Of a stretch of 44,086 nucleotides of DNA, positions 13,167 to 24,181 are shown one piece after another. This DNA is from Choanephora cucurbitarum (Eukaryota > Mucoromycota > Mucoromycetes > Mucorales > Choanephoraceae). The stretch is from NCBI GenBank assembly GCA_025331435.1, contig JAIWNI010000158.1:1-44086 (forward strand), in the 5' to 3' direction. Positions within the stretch are counted from its first letter, which is position 1. Every line of letters starts with the position of its first letter. The position numbers were made by a program, and so were the translations under genes. The notes under the pieces are model-generated. The model saw only the letters and a list, made by a program, of their open reading frames with translations, was not told the origin of the DNA and made no database searches.

Positions 13167-13601
13167 AATCACACTTTAAGAAAAAAGGGGAAAAATAAAA
13201 AAATAAAGAAAAAGAAAGAGAGAGAGAGAAATTAAAAAAATCACTCATTTTTTGCTGATATTCAAATTATCTTATTTTTTTTTTACTCACGTGTGAAAGA
13301 GAGAGAGAAAAAAGGAGGGGAAAAAAAGTATCCATGCGTTTTATCCAGTACTATTGTATGTCAAATCATGCCTTTTCTCCTTTTAAGTCAATAAAGGGGG
13401 AAAAATCATCAGATGAATTGCACTTTCAATACTTACTCAAACTAAAAGCTCAATCTAAAGAAGTGAAATTCATGCGAAATACATCATGTGACTTTGCCAC
13501 TGCGACTGCTTTTTCTTGGATAAAAATCCATAGAAAAAAAATAGAGAAAGTCTATTTCGAAAAAAAAAAAAACTTATTTCACCTATAGACTATTTAACAA
13601 C
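13167..13601. other. Divergent promoter region between RAB2 and DRS1
   Basis: A 435-nt intergenic stretch with purine-rich tracts, including a GA repeat at about 13215-13229 and another at about 13298-13308, and long A runs just before the DRS1 start. An 84-codon open frame at 13334-13588 has no recognisable domain and ends 14 nt before the DRS1 start; I treat it as leader sequence. Confidence 0.45.
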
Positions 13602-15838
13602 ATGAGTGACGATTTCATTATGACCATTGATGACGATGATCAAGTCATTGTCGAAGAAGAAGAAGAAACAGTGGTACCTGAAGAAGAACCTGTCGATAAA
13701 AAGGCTGCTAAAAAGGCAAAGAAATTAAAACAAAAGCAAAAGAAACAAGCCGAGGAAAAGAAACGTAAAGCCGAAGACGATGAGGAATTTGAAGATGGAT
13801 TTGCTTTCTCTCTGGATGGTAGACAGGTGCATAGAGATTGGGATTTTACTGCTGCTCGTGATATGTTGAAACAAAAGAGTCTTGTTGAACGCACCAATAT
13901 TGATGATATTATTGCAAAGAAACGACAAGAAGTAAAGGAAGCCAAGAAAAAAAAGCAAGAGACAGAGGAAGAAGAGGAAAGTGAAGAAGAGGAAGTAGAT
14001 GAAAATGAAGATGATTTAGCCTTAGATGGTTTCGGTGCGGGTGCTGAAAGAATTGAAGAAGAAGAAGAAAGTTCATCATCATCATCTGAAGAAGAAGAAG
14101 AGGAAGTAGAGGATGTCGAAGTGGATAGTGATCAAGAACAAGAAGAAGATGAAGCTGAGAAACAAGTAAGCTTAAATCTAACTGTTTATAGCACAGTATT
14201 AACCACTATGATAAGCGTAAAAAAGAATACTTTGCAGATGAATCCGAAACAGTAACAGAAGAACACGACTCATTTGCCTCCATGAACCTTTCTCGTCCCA
14301 TCCTCAAGGGTCTCTCCAACGTCGGCTTCATCAAACCCACCTCCATTCAATCCCGCACGATCCCTGTGGCCCTGATGGGCAAAGATCTCTGTGGTGGTGC
14401 AGTCACCGGTAGTGGTAAGACAGCCGCCTTCATTGTGCCCATCATCGAGCGTCTCCTGTACCGTCCTCGTCAGACACCCTCGACCCGTGTCCTCATCCTC
14501 TGTCCTACCCGTGAATTAGCCGCTCAGGTCCATAGTGTAGCCGTCAAGCTCGCCAGTTTCACCGACATCACCTTCTGTCTCTGTGTCGGTGGTCTCAGTG
14601 TCAAGACACAAGAACAGGAACTGAAGCTGAAGCCCGATGTGGTCGTGGCCACACCCGGTCGTCTGATCGATCACGTCCGTAACTCGTCTGGTTTCCATCT
14701 GGACGCCTGTGAGATCCTGGTGATGGACGAAGCCGATCGTATGTTGGAAGACGGGTTTGCCGATGAACTGAATGAGATCGTCAAGGCCTGTCCTCGATCC
14801 CGTCAGACCATGTTGTTTTCTGCTACCATGACAGACAATGTCGATCAGCTCATCCGTATGTCCCTCAATAACCCTGTTCGTCTCTTTATCGACAAGAACA
14901 ACCAGGCTGCCTCTCGGTTAGTCCAGGAGTTTGTGCGTATCCGTCAACAACGTGAATCCGATCGTTCGGCCGTCCTGTTGGCTCTCTGTCGAAAGACCTT
15001 TAGAAATAAGGTCATTGTGTTTTTCCGGTCTAAGGCCGCTGCTCATCAGATGAAGATCCTCTTTGGTCTCATGGGTCTCTCGGCTGCTGAACTGCACGGT
15101 AACCTGACTCAGGAACAACGTCTAGAGGCCCTGGAGCGATTCAGAGACAATCAGGTGGATTTCTTGTTGGCGACCGATTTGGCTGCTCGTGGTCTGGATA
15201 TCAAGGGTATTGAGACGGTCATCAATTACAATATGCCCACTCAGTTTGCTCAGTACCTTCATCGTGTCGGTCGTACGGCCAGAGCAGGTCGTAATGGTCG
15301 CTCTGTCACTTTGGTGGGTGAATCGGATCGTAAGATGCTCAAGATGGCCATCAAGTCCGCTCAGGGCTCTCAGGTCAAGAACCGCGTGGTGCCACATGAC
15401 CTGGTGGCTCGATACAAGACAAAGATTGAAGGTTTGGCTGACCAGATCAAGGAAGTGTTGGCTGAAGAGAAGGAAGAAAAAGCCATTCGAAATGCAGAGA
15501 TGCAGTTAAAGAAGAGTGAGAATATGTTACTTCACGGTGATGAGATCTATGCTCGACCTGCCAGAACATGGTTCCAGACTGAGACAGAAAAGAAAAAGGC
15601 ACAAAAGACAAGTAAGGCTGAACATCTTGCCAAGTATGGTGTGGATAAAGAAACAAAGCCTGCCAAGAAAGACAAATATGCAGGTATGAGTCGTCATAAG
15701 AGAAGACGATTGCAAGCTATGGAAGAAGATGATGTTGAACATGACAGTCGATCTCAAAAGGCTGCTGCTAGAGCAGCAAAGAAATCATCAAGACCTGCAC
15801 CTATTCGTAAAATGAGAGAAAACAAAAAGAAGAAATAA
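13602..15838 (+). CDS. DRS1: DEAD-box RNA helicase Drs1/DDX27 (60S ribosome biogenesis)
   Basis: Two exons (13602-14165, 14216-15838) give 728 aa. The N-terminal 200 residues are acidic and Lys-rich with long Glu/Ser runs, normal for nucleolar Drs1. The helicase core is complete: Q motif GFIKPTSIQ, Walker A AVTGSGKT (about 250-257), PTRELAAQ, TPGRLIDH, DEAD (about 359-362), SAT, ATDLAARGLD and HRVGRTARAG. The C-terminus carries a basic tail with RHKRRR. Drs1 unwinds pre-rRNA during 27S processing and 60S assembly in the nucleolus. I used the acceptor at 14215 because the nearer AGs would leave introns of only 26-31 nt. The helicase core uses GC-rich, C-ending codons, unlike both ends of the gene. 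The gene converges with ATP20, stop to stop about 100 nt apart. Confidence 0.95.
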
Positions 15839-15936
15839 ACATAGAGACTCCCCATATAATAATAAAAACAAAGCACATGAAACAAATAGGTGTCAAATAA
15901 ACCAAAAGCAATCCATATTATTAAATACATATCATT

Positions 15937-16329
15937 TTAGTGAGCAGCGTGAGTCGATTCGACATTGTAACCGATCAAGTTTCTACGACCAACGATTTCA
16001 CCAATAAGGAAGAATGTATAGATTTCAGCAAGGACAACAGAACCCTTGGCAACATCAGAGAAAGTCAAGTTCTTGAGGTTCTTCAACTTGAGGGCGTTTT
16101 GAAGGGTTTGGTTGGCTTCGTTGAATTGAGCACCGGTGGGGAAAGCCATACCTTCCTTCACATAGACTTGCTTAGCAAGTTCAACAGCTACCTTGGTGTT
16201 GTAGACAACGGGCTTTTGAAGAGCTAGATGGATAGATTAGAACGAAGATTTGGATTCCCTAAAGTCCACTTATTTACCAATAAGCTTGTTAAGATAGTTT
16301 TGAGCTTGACCAGCAATTCTAGAAGCCAT
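15937..16329 (-). CDS. ATP20: Mitochondrial F1Fo ATP synthase subunit g
   Basis: Two minus-strand exons (16329-16278, 16223-15937) give 112 aa, the normal size. The N-terminus MASRIAGQAQNYLNKLI is amphipathic, the middle is helical, and the C-terminal transmembrane helix ends in FFLIGEIVGRRNLIGYNV. That segment contains the GxxxG (GEIVG) motif by which subunit g packs against subunit e and stabilises ATP synthase dimers at crista ridges. Subunit g is not needed for catalysis in yeast but is needed for dimer formation. The gene is divergent from the small membrane-protein gene at 16555, with 225 nt between them. Confidence 0.92.
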
Positions 16330-16378
16330 GTTTTCTTTTAAAGATAAAATTTAAGTGAAAGAGAAAAAAAAAGAAGAA

Positions 16379-16465
16379 GGGGGGGGGGGGGGTGTATCAA
16401 TTCAGTTTTGGTCATGATGTGTGTGTATAGATAGAATGTGTGTGTAGAGAGAGAGGGGGGGGGGG
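16379..16465 (+). repeat. Two long poly-G tracts in the ATP20 divergent promoter
   Basis: Runs of 14 G (16379-16392) and 11 G (16455-16465) on the plus strand are separated by a TG-rich and GA-rich stretch. Both lie between the divergent starts of ATP20 and the 73-aa protein gene. A similar 12-G run occurs at 20065-20076. Such runs can form G-quadruplexes, are hypervariable, and are prone to sequencing-length errors. Confidence 0.7.
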
Positions 16466-16554
16466 TGGCTGAGAATTAAAAGATTAAGAAAAAAAAATAG
16501 AATCCCTTCGCTGCGTGACGTGAACTCACCTTTTCTTTTTCTCTAAAAAAAAAA

Positions 16555-16776
16555 ATGTTGACTAAAATAAAGCAAAACCTGTTTCCTGCTTTGGCTTTAA
16601 TGATCATACCTTGTGGATATTTCATTGGAACTGAATTAAGAGAGAGAAATGATTTGAAGAAAATGCTTGAACAACAACAGCCTATGGACCAACAGGATGA
16701 AGAAAGTATAAGACAGCAACTGGAAGCATTAAGAGAAGAGCGTGAAATGGTGTTGAGCAAATTAAAGAAACAATAG
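16555..16776 (+). CDS. Small single-pass membrane protein of unknown function (73 aa)
   Basis: A single-exon frame of 73 codons starts at an ATG after an A-rich leader. Residues 1-8 are basic (MLTKIKQN). Residues about 9-26 form one hydrophobic helix (LFPALALMIIPCGYFIGT). The rest is a charged coiled coil (RQQLEALREEREMVLSKLKKQ). The layout resembles small mitochondrial inner-membrane or ER assembly factors, but I do not recognise the family. It shares a promoter region with ATP20, which weakly suggests a mitochondrial role. The balanced composition and clear topology make a chance frame unlikely. Confidence 0.6.
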   Translation: MLTKIKQNLFPALALMIIPCGYFIGTELRERNDLKKMLEQQQPMDQQDEESIRQQLEALREEREMVLSKLKKQ

Positions 16777-17181
16777 ACTCTATAAACATTTTTTAAAAAG
16801 AACTTTATGATTGTATAGTGTTTATTTAACATTTGGGCTTTGACAATAATGATTTCTTATTCGTTCTTGAAAAAAGAGAGAGAAAAAAGGAAATAGATTT
16901 ATGTTCTTTGAAAGGGAAGCCTCTTAGTTTTCTTTTATTTAGGATTAGTGTCTCTTAAAGAAGTGTCAATTGACTTTTGTTTATGTATCGTTGTAAATGG
17001 CGTTTTTCTTTAAAAAGACTAGGCGGAGTATGATAGTGTTGTTCTATTTCCCTTATACGAAATAAGCTTTCGGTTTGTTTGTACGTTGTGTGTATATAGA
17101 TTTCTATCCCTTTCAATTCTATATATATACATTGCATTATACCTCTTTTTCTTTCTTTCTTTCTTTTTCTCTAAAAACATC
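16777..17181. other. Intergenic region with TATA-like element
   Basis: A 405-nt AT-rich spacer between tandem genes. ATATATATAC at 17121-17130 sits about 52-61 nt upstream of the next ATG and is followed by a TTTC-repeat pyrimidine tract (about 17147-17171), the same layout as upstream of the STR3-like gene. Nothing else is recognisable. Confidence 0.4.
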
Positions 17182-18233
17182 ATGTTGAAACAATCTTACA
17201 GATCAAATTATCAATGTTATACTACTGTTCCTACACGCTCAAATCATGGCAAACATAGTTCACGTCTCTATGACAGAGCCAGACAAGACTTATTCGACAC
17301 AACGCATGAGCACATAACCACTGTACCCTCTATTACAACCATTTGCCTTTTACAGATCCAGGCCAACATCATTCAAGTCCTGGCCTATCTACCTCACCAT
17401 GATAAGGCCGTTCTAAAACAATGCTTGCGATGGATCTTACTGATCACCTTGCTCTTATTGGATAATCTGGCGCGTATCCTGAATGTGGATCAAGAGATGA
17501 AGGATCTGAAAAAGAAGAAGCAGAACAGACGCCAGCCAGAAACGAATGAAGAGCATCGATTGGATGATGATGTGTATTACCATGGTCAATGCACTACACA
17601 ATCTCTTACCTCTCAACCCCTATCGGAACGGACATCCCCGACGCTAGTGAAGCAACACCAGTTGGTGACACCTATCACTTTTTCCCCCAAATCCACTCGT
17701 AAGGCTTATACACAGCCCTCATCACCTACAAAGGAGCATACAGAAGAGGGCGGCAGTAGATCATCACGTGTCAATCAGACGAGTCATGGTCGTTCCCTAT
17801 CAAACACAATGGTTGACAAGGATATGTCGCCACAGAAATTACGTCGAGTTACAGGACAACGTGAAATCACAGTCCAGAATGGAATTTTGCCTATGATGCC
17901 CAGACCTTCTGTTTCCTCTACCACATCCAGACATGATAGAAAGGTCATGATCAATAGCTCTGGTCTGTCTGAATCGTCTGAATCGTCTGCTACATTATCA
18001 GCACCTAATCAACGACCTAAAATGCAAAAGACTGTTTCCTTATCCACTGCTCAACAATATCATAAACAAGTTGAGGTAAATATCAGTTAAAGTCCTTTTT
18101 TTTTTTGGATTAGAAGTTATGCTATGTTTTCTTTGTAAAGAAAAGAAAAATAATGATCTTTTAGTGTAAATCTTCAAGGCATTCTCTTCAAAAGCCCTAT
18201 GAAAGGTCTTGTCCAGCTTGTGCTACAAATTAA
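17182..18233 (+). CDS. Unrecognised protein with one hydrophobic segment and Ser-rich tail (320 aa)
   Basis: Exon 1 (17182-18075) starts MLKQSYRSNYQCYTT. Exon 2 (18165-18233) is in phase and ends with a short Cys-containing tail (ECKSSRHSLQKPYER followed by SCPACATN), giving 320 aa. Around residues 70-105 there is a helical region (QANIIQVLAYLPHHDKAVL) followed by a hydrophobic stretch, WILLITLLLLDNL. This could be a membrane anchor or a buried helix. The rest is a basic, Ser/Thr/Pro-rich, probably disordered region with many SP/TP sites (SPKS, SSPTK, MSPQK), suggesting phosphorylation. I know no family for it. The stop is 76 nt before the NTF2-like gene on the same strand. Confidence 0.55.
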
Positions 18234-18309
18234 ATTATTAAATAAAGTTTTTGTTGTGTATTCTCCTCTCTCTCTCTTTTTTCTCGCTCTCTATTTCTTT
18301 TTCATTTTC

Positions 18310-19271
18310 ATGTTATCTGCTGCTTACCCAACACAATCTAAGTTAGAGACTGTTTGGAAATCATTCAAATCCAAAAGAGCCAATGCAGATTTGTTTTCTG
18401 AGGATGCAGTGGTTATTTTTGTACCTTCTTCAGTGGGTGCCAGAGGCAATACTCATATTCGACGCTTTTTTCTACACCCTCAATTCTCAGATAAAGTCAG
18501 TTTGGTAGACGAGTCAGTCTTTCAGACAGTTTCTTCTGATCATGCATTGATTGAAGAAGCTATCTGGACAGTACGGTTCTTTACAGATGAATGTACCTGG
18601 CTTGTACCAGGCATTGATAGTCGTTATTTGGTAATGCCTCATTCTATTTGCTTTCAACTCCATTCTTATGTATTTCATTAGATGAACACAAGCATTCGAT
18701 TCCCAATAGTAAGCCTTTCTCGTTTTTTTTTCTTTTGGATACTCATTATGCTATAGACTGTATCAGCTTCATTTGATGCGGATGATAAAATCAAATCCAT
18801 TCGATATTTTTGGGATCAAGCCTGTGTATTGAAACAGATCAAGATGATAACTGATAAACAGAGATGGCCAGTTACAGTTGAACAACAGACAGAAGCACTA
18901 GAGTCTCCTGAAAGTGTTCGGTTGATTGGTTTGGATGGTCAGCTTATTGAAGGGACATTAAAGAAAGTAAGAGAAAACAATCTTCATGGCTTCATTCGAT
19001 ACTCATGATTTTTCTATTAGCCTCCACAAGATCAACAAAAGGGAAAGCACTGTAAGTGAATGTCCAAACAGCGTTGTGATGAATGCTAACAAAGATAGAG
19101 GGAAAAGTGATCAGTAATTTATTCAGCTCTGTAGATCCTAAAGATCAAGCTGATCAACCAGTTATTCAGAATAAAGGTAGGAATATCTTTACCTATCAAC
19201 CTCCTGCAGAACGTCGATTAGTGGCACCTTCAAATAAATTAGACTCTCAATTTTCTTTTACACACGATTGA
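18310..19271 (+). CDS. NTF2-like (SnoaL-type) domain protein
   Basis: Five exons (18310-18630, 18682-18708, 18757-18966, 19031-19051, 19095-19271) give 251 aa. The first 165 residues read as an NTF2-like alpha+beta fold: an N-terminal helix, then HIRRFFLHPQFS, DESVFQTVSSDHALIEEAIW, MNTSIRFPI and VSASFDADDKIKSIRYFWDQ. This is the SnoaL-like pattern (nuclear-transport-factor-2 superfamily; polyketide-cyclase-like fold). A charged C-terminal tail (GRNIFTYQPPAERRLVAPSN) follows. Exons of 27 and 21 nt are required to keep the frame. Proteins of this kind are widespread in fungi without assigned function; no catalytic role can be read here. Confidence 0.7.
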
Positions 19272-21064
19272 GGTAAATAACTTTTTTTTTCCCCCTCTTT
19301 TTTTTTTTTTTTGCATTAACTAACCTACAGACATACTTTATTATTTGTTTAAAAAAAAAAAAAGGAGAGAAAAAGGCAAGCCAGTACATGTCTATTAAGA
19401 GATTTTAATGTGAGCTCAAATGACATTAATTGGTACAAATGCACTAGACATTGCAATAAAGTGTCTTTTATAAAAAAAAAAAGAACAAACCTTTAAGCGA
19501 GAGTATCCATAACACTGTCTATTTGTCAAATGATGATGTCATTCGTTTACTGTTTTACATTCATTTGTAACTCTGAAAAAGAGATATAAGCAGATACAAG
19601 GGCCATAACGAGATAATGTTTTATGTAACAGTTAAACATATAAAACATGGTCATGACAACTTTTTTTTTGAAGTGACCATACTAAACTAAAGAAGCTCTC
19701 TTTACCACTTGAACCTTGTTCTAGTATAAATAAACTGCATTTGTTCCAAGAACAAACAAAAGAGATATAGCAGGTAGTATCCTATGACCCTGAACAGTAC
19801 ATGAGGCTGATACTAAAAGTGAATTGGAACTTGAAGGGCTCACACCCAAAAGAGGGATTCTTCTTTTTTTTACGTCCTTCTTTTTTTTTTTGTGAATAAA
19901 ACAAAAAATGTTGTTACTGTACCTAAGGCTATTTTACATGAATTTCATAAGCACATCTTATCACTTGTTTTTGTTGTACCATCATTTGTTGGGAAACAAA
20001 TAACATCGCCACAAGTTATATGCAGGCTAGATATGATTTAAGGATTTATTTGGAAGAGAAAAGAGGGGGGGGGGGGTGAAACAATCTTTGTTTGAGCTGA
20101 GAGATAGTCACCCATTGACCTTTCTCAATGAAAGTACAATAAGTGCGTTACTTCAAGTAAAACCGGTTAACGTAGATTCATTTTTTTTTGCTGTTGTTTC
20201 AAGTTTGATTTCTTTACCGAAAGAGGAAATTGAGAGTTGCATAACATTGTTTGTTAGTAACGTACGCTCTCAGGGATACAGGATCTGATCTTCATTTAAT
20301 GGATTCCATCATTTCATACTTGTCATGAACTCAATTCTTGCATCAATTCGGTTTATTGGGACCTAAAAAAAAAAAGGAAGAGATAATGTCCTTCATGCAG
20401 GCCATCATTGTATGGCAACTAAAGTTATTCATTGAGTAATGCATCTTCTCTCTCTCTTTTTTCTTCCATGAATAGTTCCAAAGCACACTATGCATCTTCT
20501 GCTATTTCTTTCTCTCTCTCTCTTTTGACACTTTTTCTTAAAGGGTGCATAAATATCTCTTTTTCTATACACATCATGAATTAGATACCATACTTTAATC
20601 ATGAAAATACTCAAAGACGCAGACAGAAATAAGGGACAAACGATATTTCAGACGCAACTCAACTAGTTGATTTATGTATGAAAATACCTTTACCTAAATT
20701 CTATCCAGTTTCAACTCTATTTCTACTGAATAACCTGATCTCTTTTTTTTTTTATATAAAAAATAAGCTTTTAAAAAAAAAAGCAAAGGTCTTCCAAAAA
20801 ATAACAAATGATCTACTGGCTGTGACACAGCCAAAAAAGAAAAGAAGGCTCAGCGGTTTGTTTGTATATACAAGAGGCTGCACAGTTCAGCAAAAAAGAG
20901 CAAATACCAAGAAGCTCCTGTCTGTTTCCTCCTTTTATTTTTTCTTTTCTTTTCTTCTTTATTTTCTTTTTACCATTATTTTCTCTTTCGTTTCTTTATT
21001 TTCCTTATAATTCTTTTGCTCCACTTTATTTTTTTTTTGGGTTAATAGATACACACCATTTTAC
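19272..21064. other. 1.8-kb gene-poor stretch
   Basis: No convincing coding region. It contains many T and A homopolymers, a 12-G run (20065-20076), and pyrimidine-rich tracts at about 20445-20525 and 20930-21010; the latter probably belong to the leader of the Kelch gene. A 70-codon frame at 20076-20288 starts at GTG in the G run and has no recognisable domain. I also see no tRNA-like cloverleaf. Long terminator/promoter sequence, a non-coding transcript or a decayed gene are all possible. Confidence 0.4.
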
Positions 21065-23423
21065 ATGAAGCAAATATTTGTGCTACTGTTACTGTCACTG
21101 TTGGCAGTAGGCGCAATTGACCCTGGAATGATTCCTATTCCTGGAAAACCAGTGTATATTAAAAAATCAAACACTTTATGGATCTTTTCTTTCTCCAGAA
21201 ATGCACAGGCTGGAAACAAGCTTTCGTTCATTGATTTAAATCAAAGCTTTGATACGCTTTATCCACCAGTGTAAGCTTTTCTACAAAAAAAGAAATTAAC
21301 TTGTCGAGATCTTGACACTTAAACAGAAACAAACATTGCTTTTCGTTTTTTATTTTAGAGAAGATAGATCTTCATTCATCACAAACAGTCAATGTCCAGT
21401 CATGCATTTTGCACAAGCATTACCTAGTGCAGATGGAGTCAGTATCAACATTTTTGGAGCAGGCAGTGATTTGAATGGATCTTATGAATCGACGATGACT
21501 GTATGCCAATTCAATACAGAGACACATGCTTGGAAACAAATTCAAAGCTCAGGAAACCTTCCACTTGCTAGACGGAATGCCGCAATTGAGTTCACGAATT
21601 CCAATTTGACATGGTTTTTTGGTATGCCCTGAAGATCTCTGTTATTTTTGAGGATTTAAAAAAAAAAAGGTTTAACATTCTGTCTATTTTAAAAAAAAGG
21701 AGGTAGCTCAGATCCTTTTACCGGTCTTCCTTCATCTACACAACTCTCACATTATTGGCATCAAGATACTTCTATTTATGATAGTTCTTCTCAAGTATGG
21801 ATCACCGGTCCTGAATACCATGGTCAACCGAGAGCAAATGCTACCATGACTCAAATAAGGTTAAATTAGCCAATCGATTTAAATTTTAAAAGAGGGTCTC
21901 ACACTTTGTGCTGATCAATTGATAGTGATACAAATGGTCAACTCATCATTGTAGGTGGATCAGTCATCAGCAATCTTTCAGCAGTAGATATGGTTACAAA
22001 TCACCCTTTGTCCAATATGTCAGATATTGTCGTATTGGATCCTAGAACATGTAAGCAGCTATACCATTTAACAGATGGCACATCCTCATCTCAATTTTAC
22101 CTCTTCTTCTTCTACAGCTATTTGGTCAGATGTAAAGGCACAAGGAGATAACATACCTAACAGCAGAAAACATCATACAACTACTCTACATCCAGACGGC
22201 CGTACACTTGTAGTCATTGGAGGCGAATTTTTCAATAGTACCGGTGCTTATTTACTGAACGATGTCTGGCTATTAGATACACGGAATATGAACAACTTGA
22301 CTTGGATACAACCTGAAGTACATGGCCAAGGCTTTTTCCGTTCGAATCATACGTCTATTTTAATTGATGATCAAATCTGGGTGATTGCTGGTACAAATCA
22401 GAGTTCGAAAGCTGTGGATATACAACTGTTGAATCTCACCAGCTGGACATGGTCACAATCCGCCATATACATTTCACCACCACCTGTTGCCTTTGCTCAG
22501 GTAGGAGGTCTAAAGGGCCTAATAGGTTTGATCGTGGGCATTGTAGTTGCCATTCTTTTGGTGGTTGCATGCCTTGTCTTTTGGCGGTATCGTCAACACA
22601 AGAAAACAAAATCATTTCCTATTCAACACAAAGATAGTGCTTCATTGGATTCTGCCAATTATGAATACGAAATAGCTCAGACTATATCACCAGCCATAGA
22701 CAATCACTCAAAGATATTTGTCCCTCGAACATCCATATCCAATATGGCAGCAAGAGCAAGCAGTGATTATAACCCGAATACATTGCATAGTCATGTTTCA
22801 AGTTATGGAAATGGTGTCTTGCAAATTGATACAAATCATGCTTACATGCATCCATATAATACTATGGATCGAGCTCAAATTACATCATCCACTGCTTCTT
22901 ATCCTGATAGGCATTTTGATGATAACTATCTTATCAACGAAAATGGCAATATGTATACCATGGATCAGACTCACAACGGCCATTATGCCTATGGCAGTGA
23001 GTTTTCAAATTCAAATACAATACATCCTTCTAAGCAATCCTTAGGTTATTGGGAGTCTCCAACAGCAATTCCTACACATCAAATCAGCAACACAAGGTAA
23101 TTATTTTATGGCTTTTGAAAAAAAAGTTTCTTTAAACTCATTTGTTCTCTTTTTCTTAAAGTAACCATACTTCTCCAATGACTGCCAATTACTTTTTGAT
23201 GCCCTCAAGTGACCGAAACGATGAAAGACTATTTTTTAAGAATCAAAATAATCTTCAGCAACTACAGAAACCAAATGAGATTGACCATATGGCAGGGGAG
23301 ACAATGACCGATACAGTATGCTCATCGACAACTGACGAAAATACCTCAAGCTCAGCTACACCAATTATATCCAAAGAGTTACCTTACAAAACTATGCCTG
23401 CAGTCTTTGAGGAGAAAAAATGA
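21065..23423 (+). CDS. Kelch-repeat type I membrane protein
   Basis: Six exons (21065-21270, 21359-21621, 21700-21859, 21926-22050, 22118-23096, 23162-23423) give 664 aa. A signal peptide (MKQIFVLLLLSLLAVGAID) is followed by an ectodomain with degenerate Kelch blades. Typical pieces are LPLARRNAAIEF, GQLIIVGGSVISN, PNSRKHHTTTL, RTLVVIGGEFF, LNDVWLLDTRN and SNHTSILIDDQIWVIAGT, with many N-glycosylation sites. One transmembrane helix (about residues 385-408, GLIGLIVGIVVAILLVVACL) is followed by a basic stop-transfer HKKTK and a roughly 250-residue Ser/Tyr/Asn-rich cytoplasmic tail. Kelch beta-propeller membrane proteins of this layout are common in Mucoromycotina; the ligand is unknown. The gene is the last housekeeping-like gene before the repeat-rich part. 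Confidence 0.85.
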
Positions 23424-24031
23424 ACGAATTAGTCTATGTATCATTATTTTTATTTTTCTAATCGCCAGCATAACTGTATATAATTAAACTTGCAACTGCC
23501 CTAAACCACAAAAGTAAACATGCTTATACATAAACAGTTACCTTAATACCACGAAAGCACTAACTTTATCCGTTGAACTCTTGATGCGCATCTCTGTTTA
23601 TTTCAAATCCTGATTGATTAAACACTATCCTACTTTACAATATTCGTTCCAAGGCGTCATTATAAATAATTGTGTTGCTAGAATTTCATCAAACCATAGT
23701 GAACTCCTAACTTAATAAGTAAAGAATAGTGATATAGTTTGTCATAGTGTGGTAGCATGAAATTCTATTTACATATTCCTCTTTTATTAACACATCAGTA
23801 AGACATTACCTTTTTTGAGGTGAAGTTAATTAAACTCCAAGATTTTTCTTTTTGAATGAATTTTTCAACGTACTTTTACTGCAGTACTGCCCCGCAATAA
23901 GGAAATCTGACATTGCGATATTTGTTTATTCTTGACTGTAAGACTTGTGAAATTTTAGGATAAAAAAAAAGTAAAGAGGATGGATAACAAGTATAGTAAA
24001 CAATTTGAGACTGTTTTTACGTATGCCTTTA
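23424..24031. other. AT-rich spacer between the Kelch gene and the first Helitron
   Basis: About 600 nt without a coding frame or recognisable repeat. It ends at position 24031, an A on the plus strand, which is the T that follows CTAG on the minus strand, as expected for the 3' target base of a Helitron. Confidence 0.4.
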
Positions 24032-24093
24032 CTAGCCGACCTACTCGCTACGCTCGCTTACGGCCGTCGTCGCCTCACGGTTTGGATCCTGGC
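24032..24093 (-). repeat. Helitron 3'-terminal sequence, copy 1
   Basis: Sixty-two base pairs, GC-rich compared with the surroundings, identical but for one base to 43768-43829 read in the opposite direction. The single difference is C here versus T in copy 2 within the GACGG(C/T)CGT segment. The end nearest the flank is GGTCGGCTAG on the minus strand. The sequence between this terminus and the helicase stop shows no such similarity to element B. Confidence 0.88.
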
Positions 24094-24181
24094 ATTCCTA
24101 TATATAGACACTCAAACTTATATGTAAAATAAACAGCATTTTAATTATGAGTTATAGTCTAAAAAGCAATACTAATTTAAT

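Noticed and set aside
13334..13588. 84-codon frame just upstream of DRS1
   Set aside because: No domain, poly-Lys end, and position in the expected leader/promoter make a gene unlikely.
13640..13958. Minus-strand Ser/Phe-rich frames opposite the DRS1 N-terminus
   Set aside because: They come from reverse-complemented GAA/GAG/AAG repeats.
20076..20288. 70-codon frame with a GTG start inside a G run
   Set aside because: No ATG, no recognisable domain and no splice partners were found.
20678..21068. Phe/Leu-rich frames before the Kelch gene
   Set aside because: They are translations of a T-rich promoter/leader tract.
22718..23044. 108-codon frame within the Kelch gene in another phase
   Set aside because: It is a shadow of the cytoplasmic tail exon.
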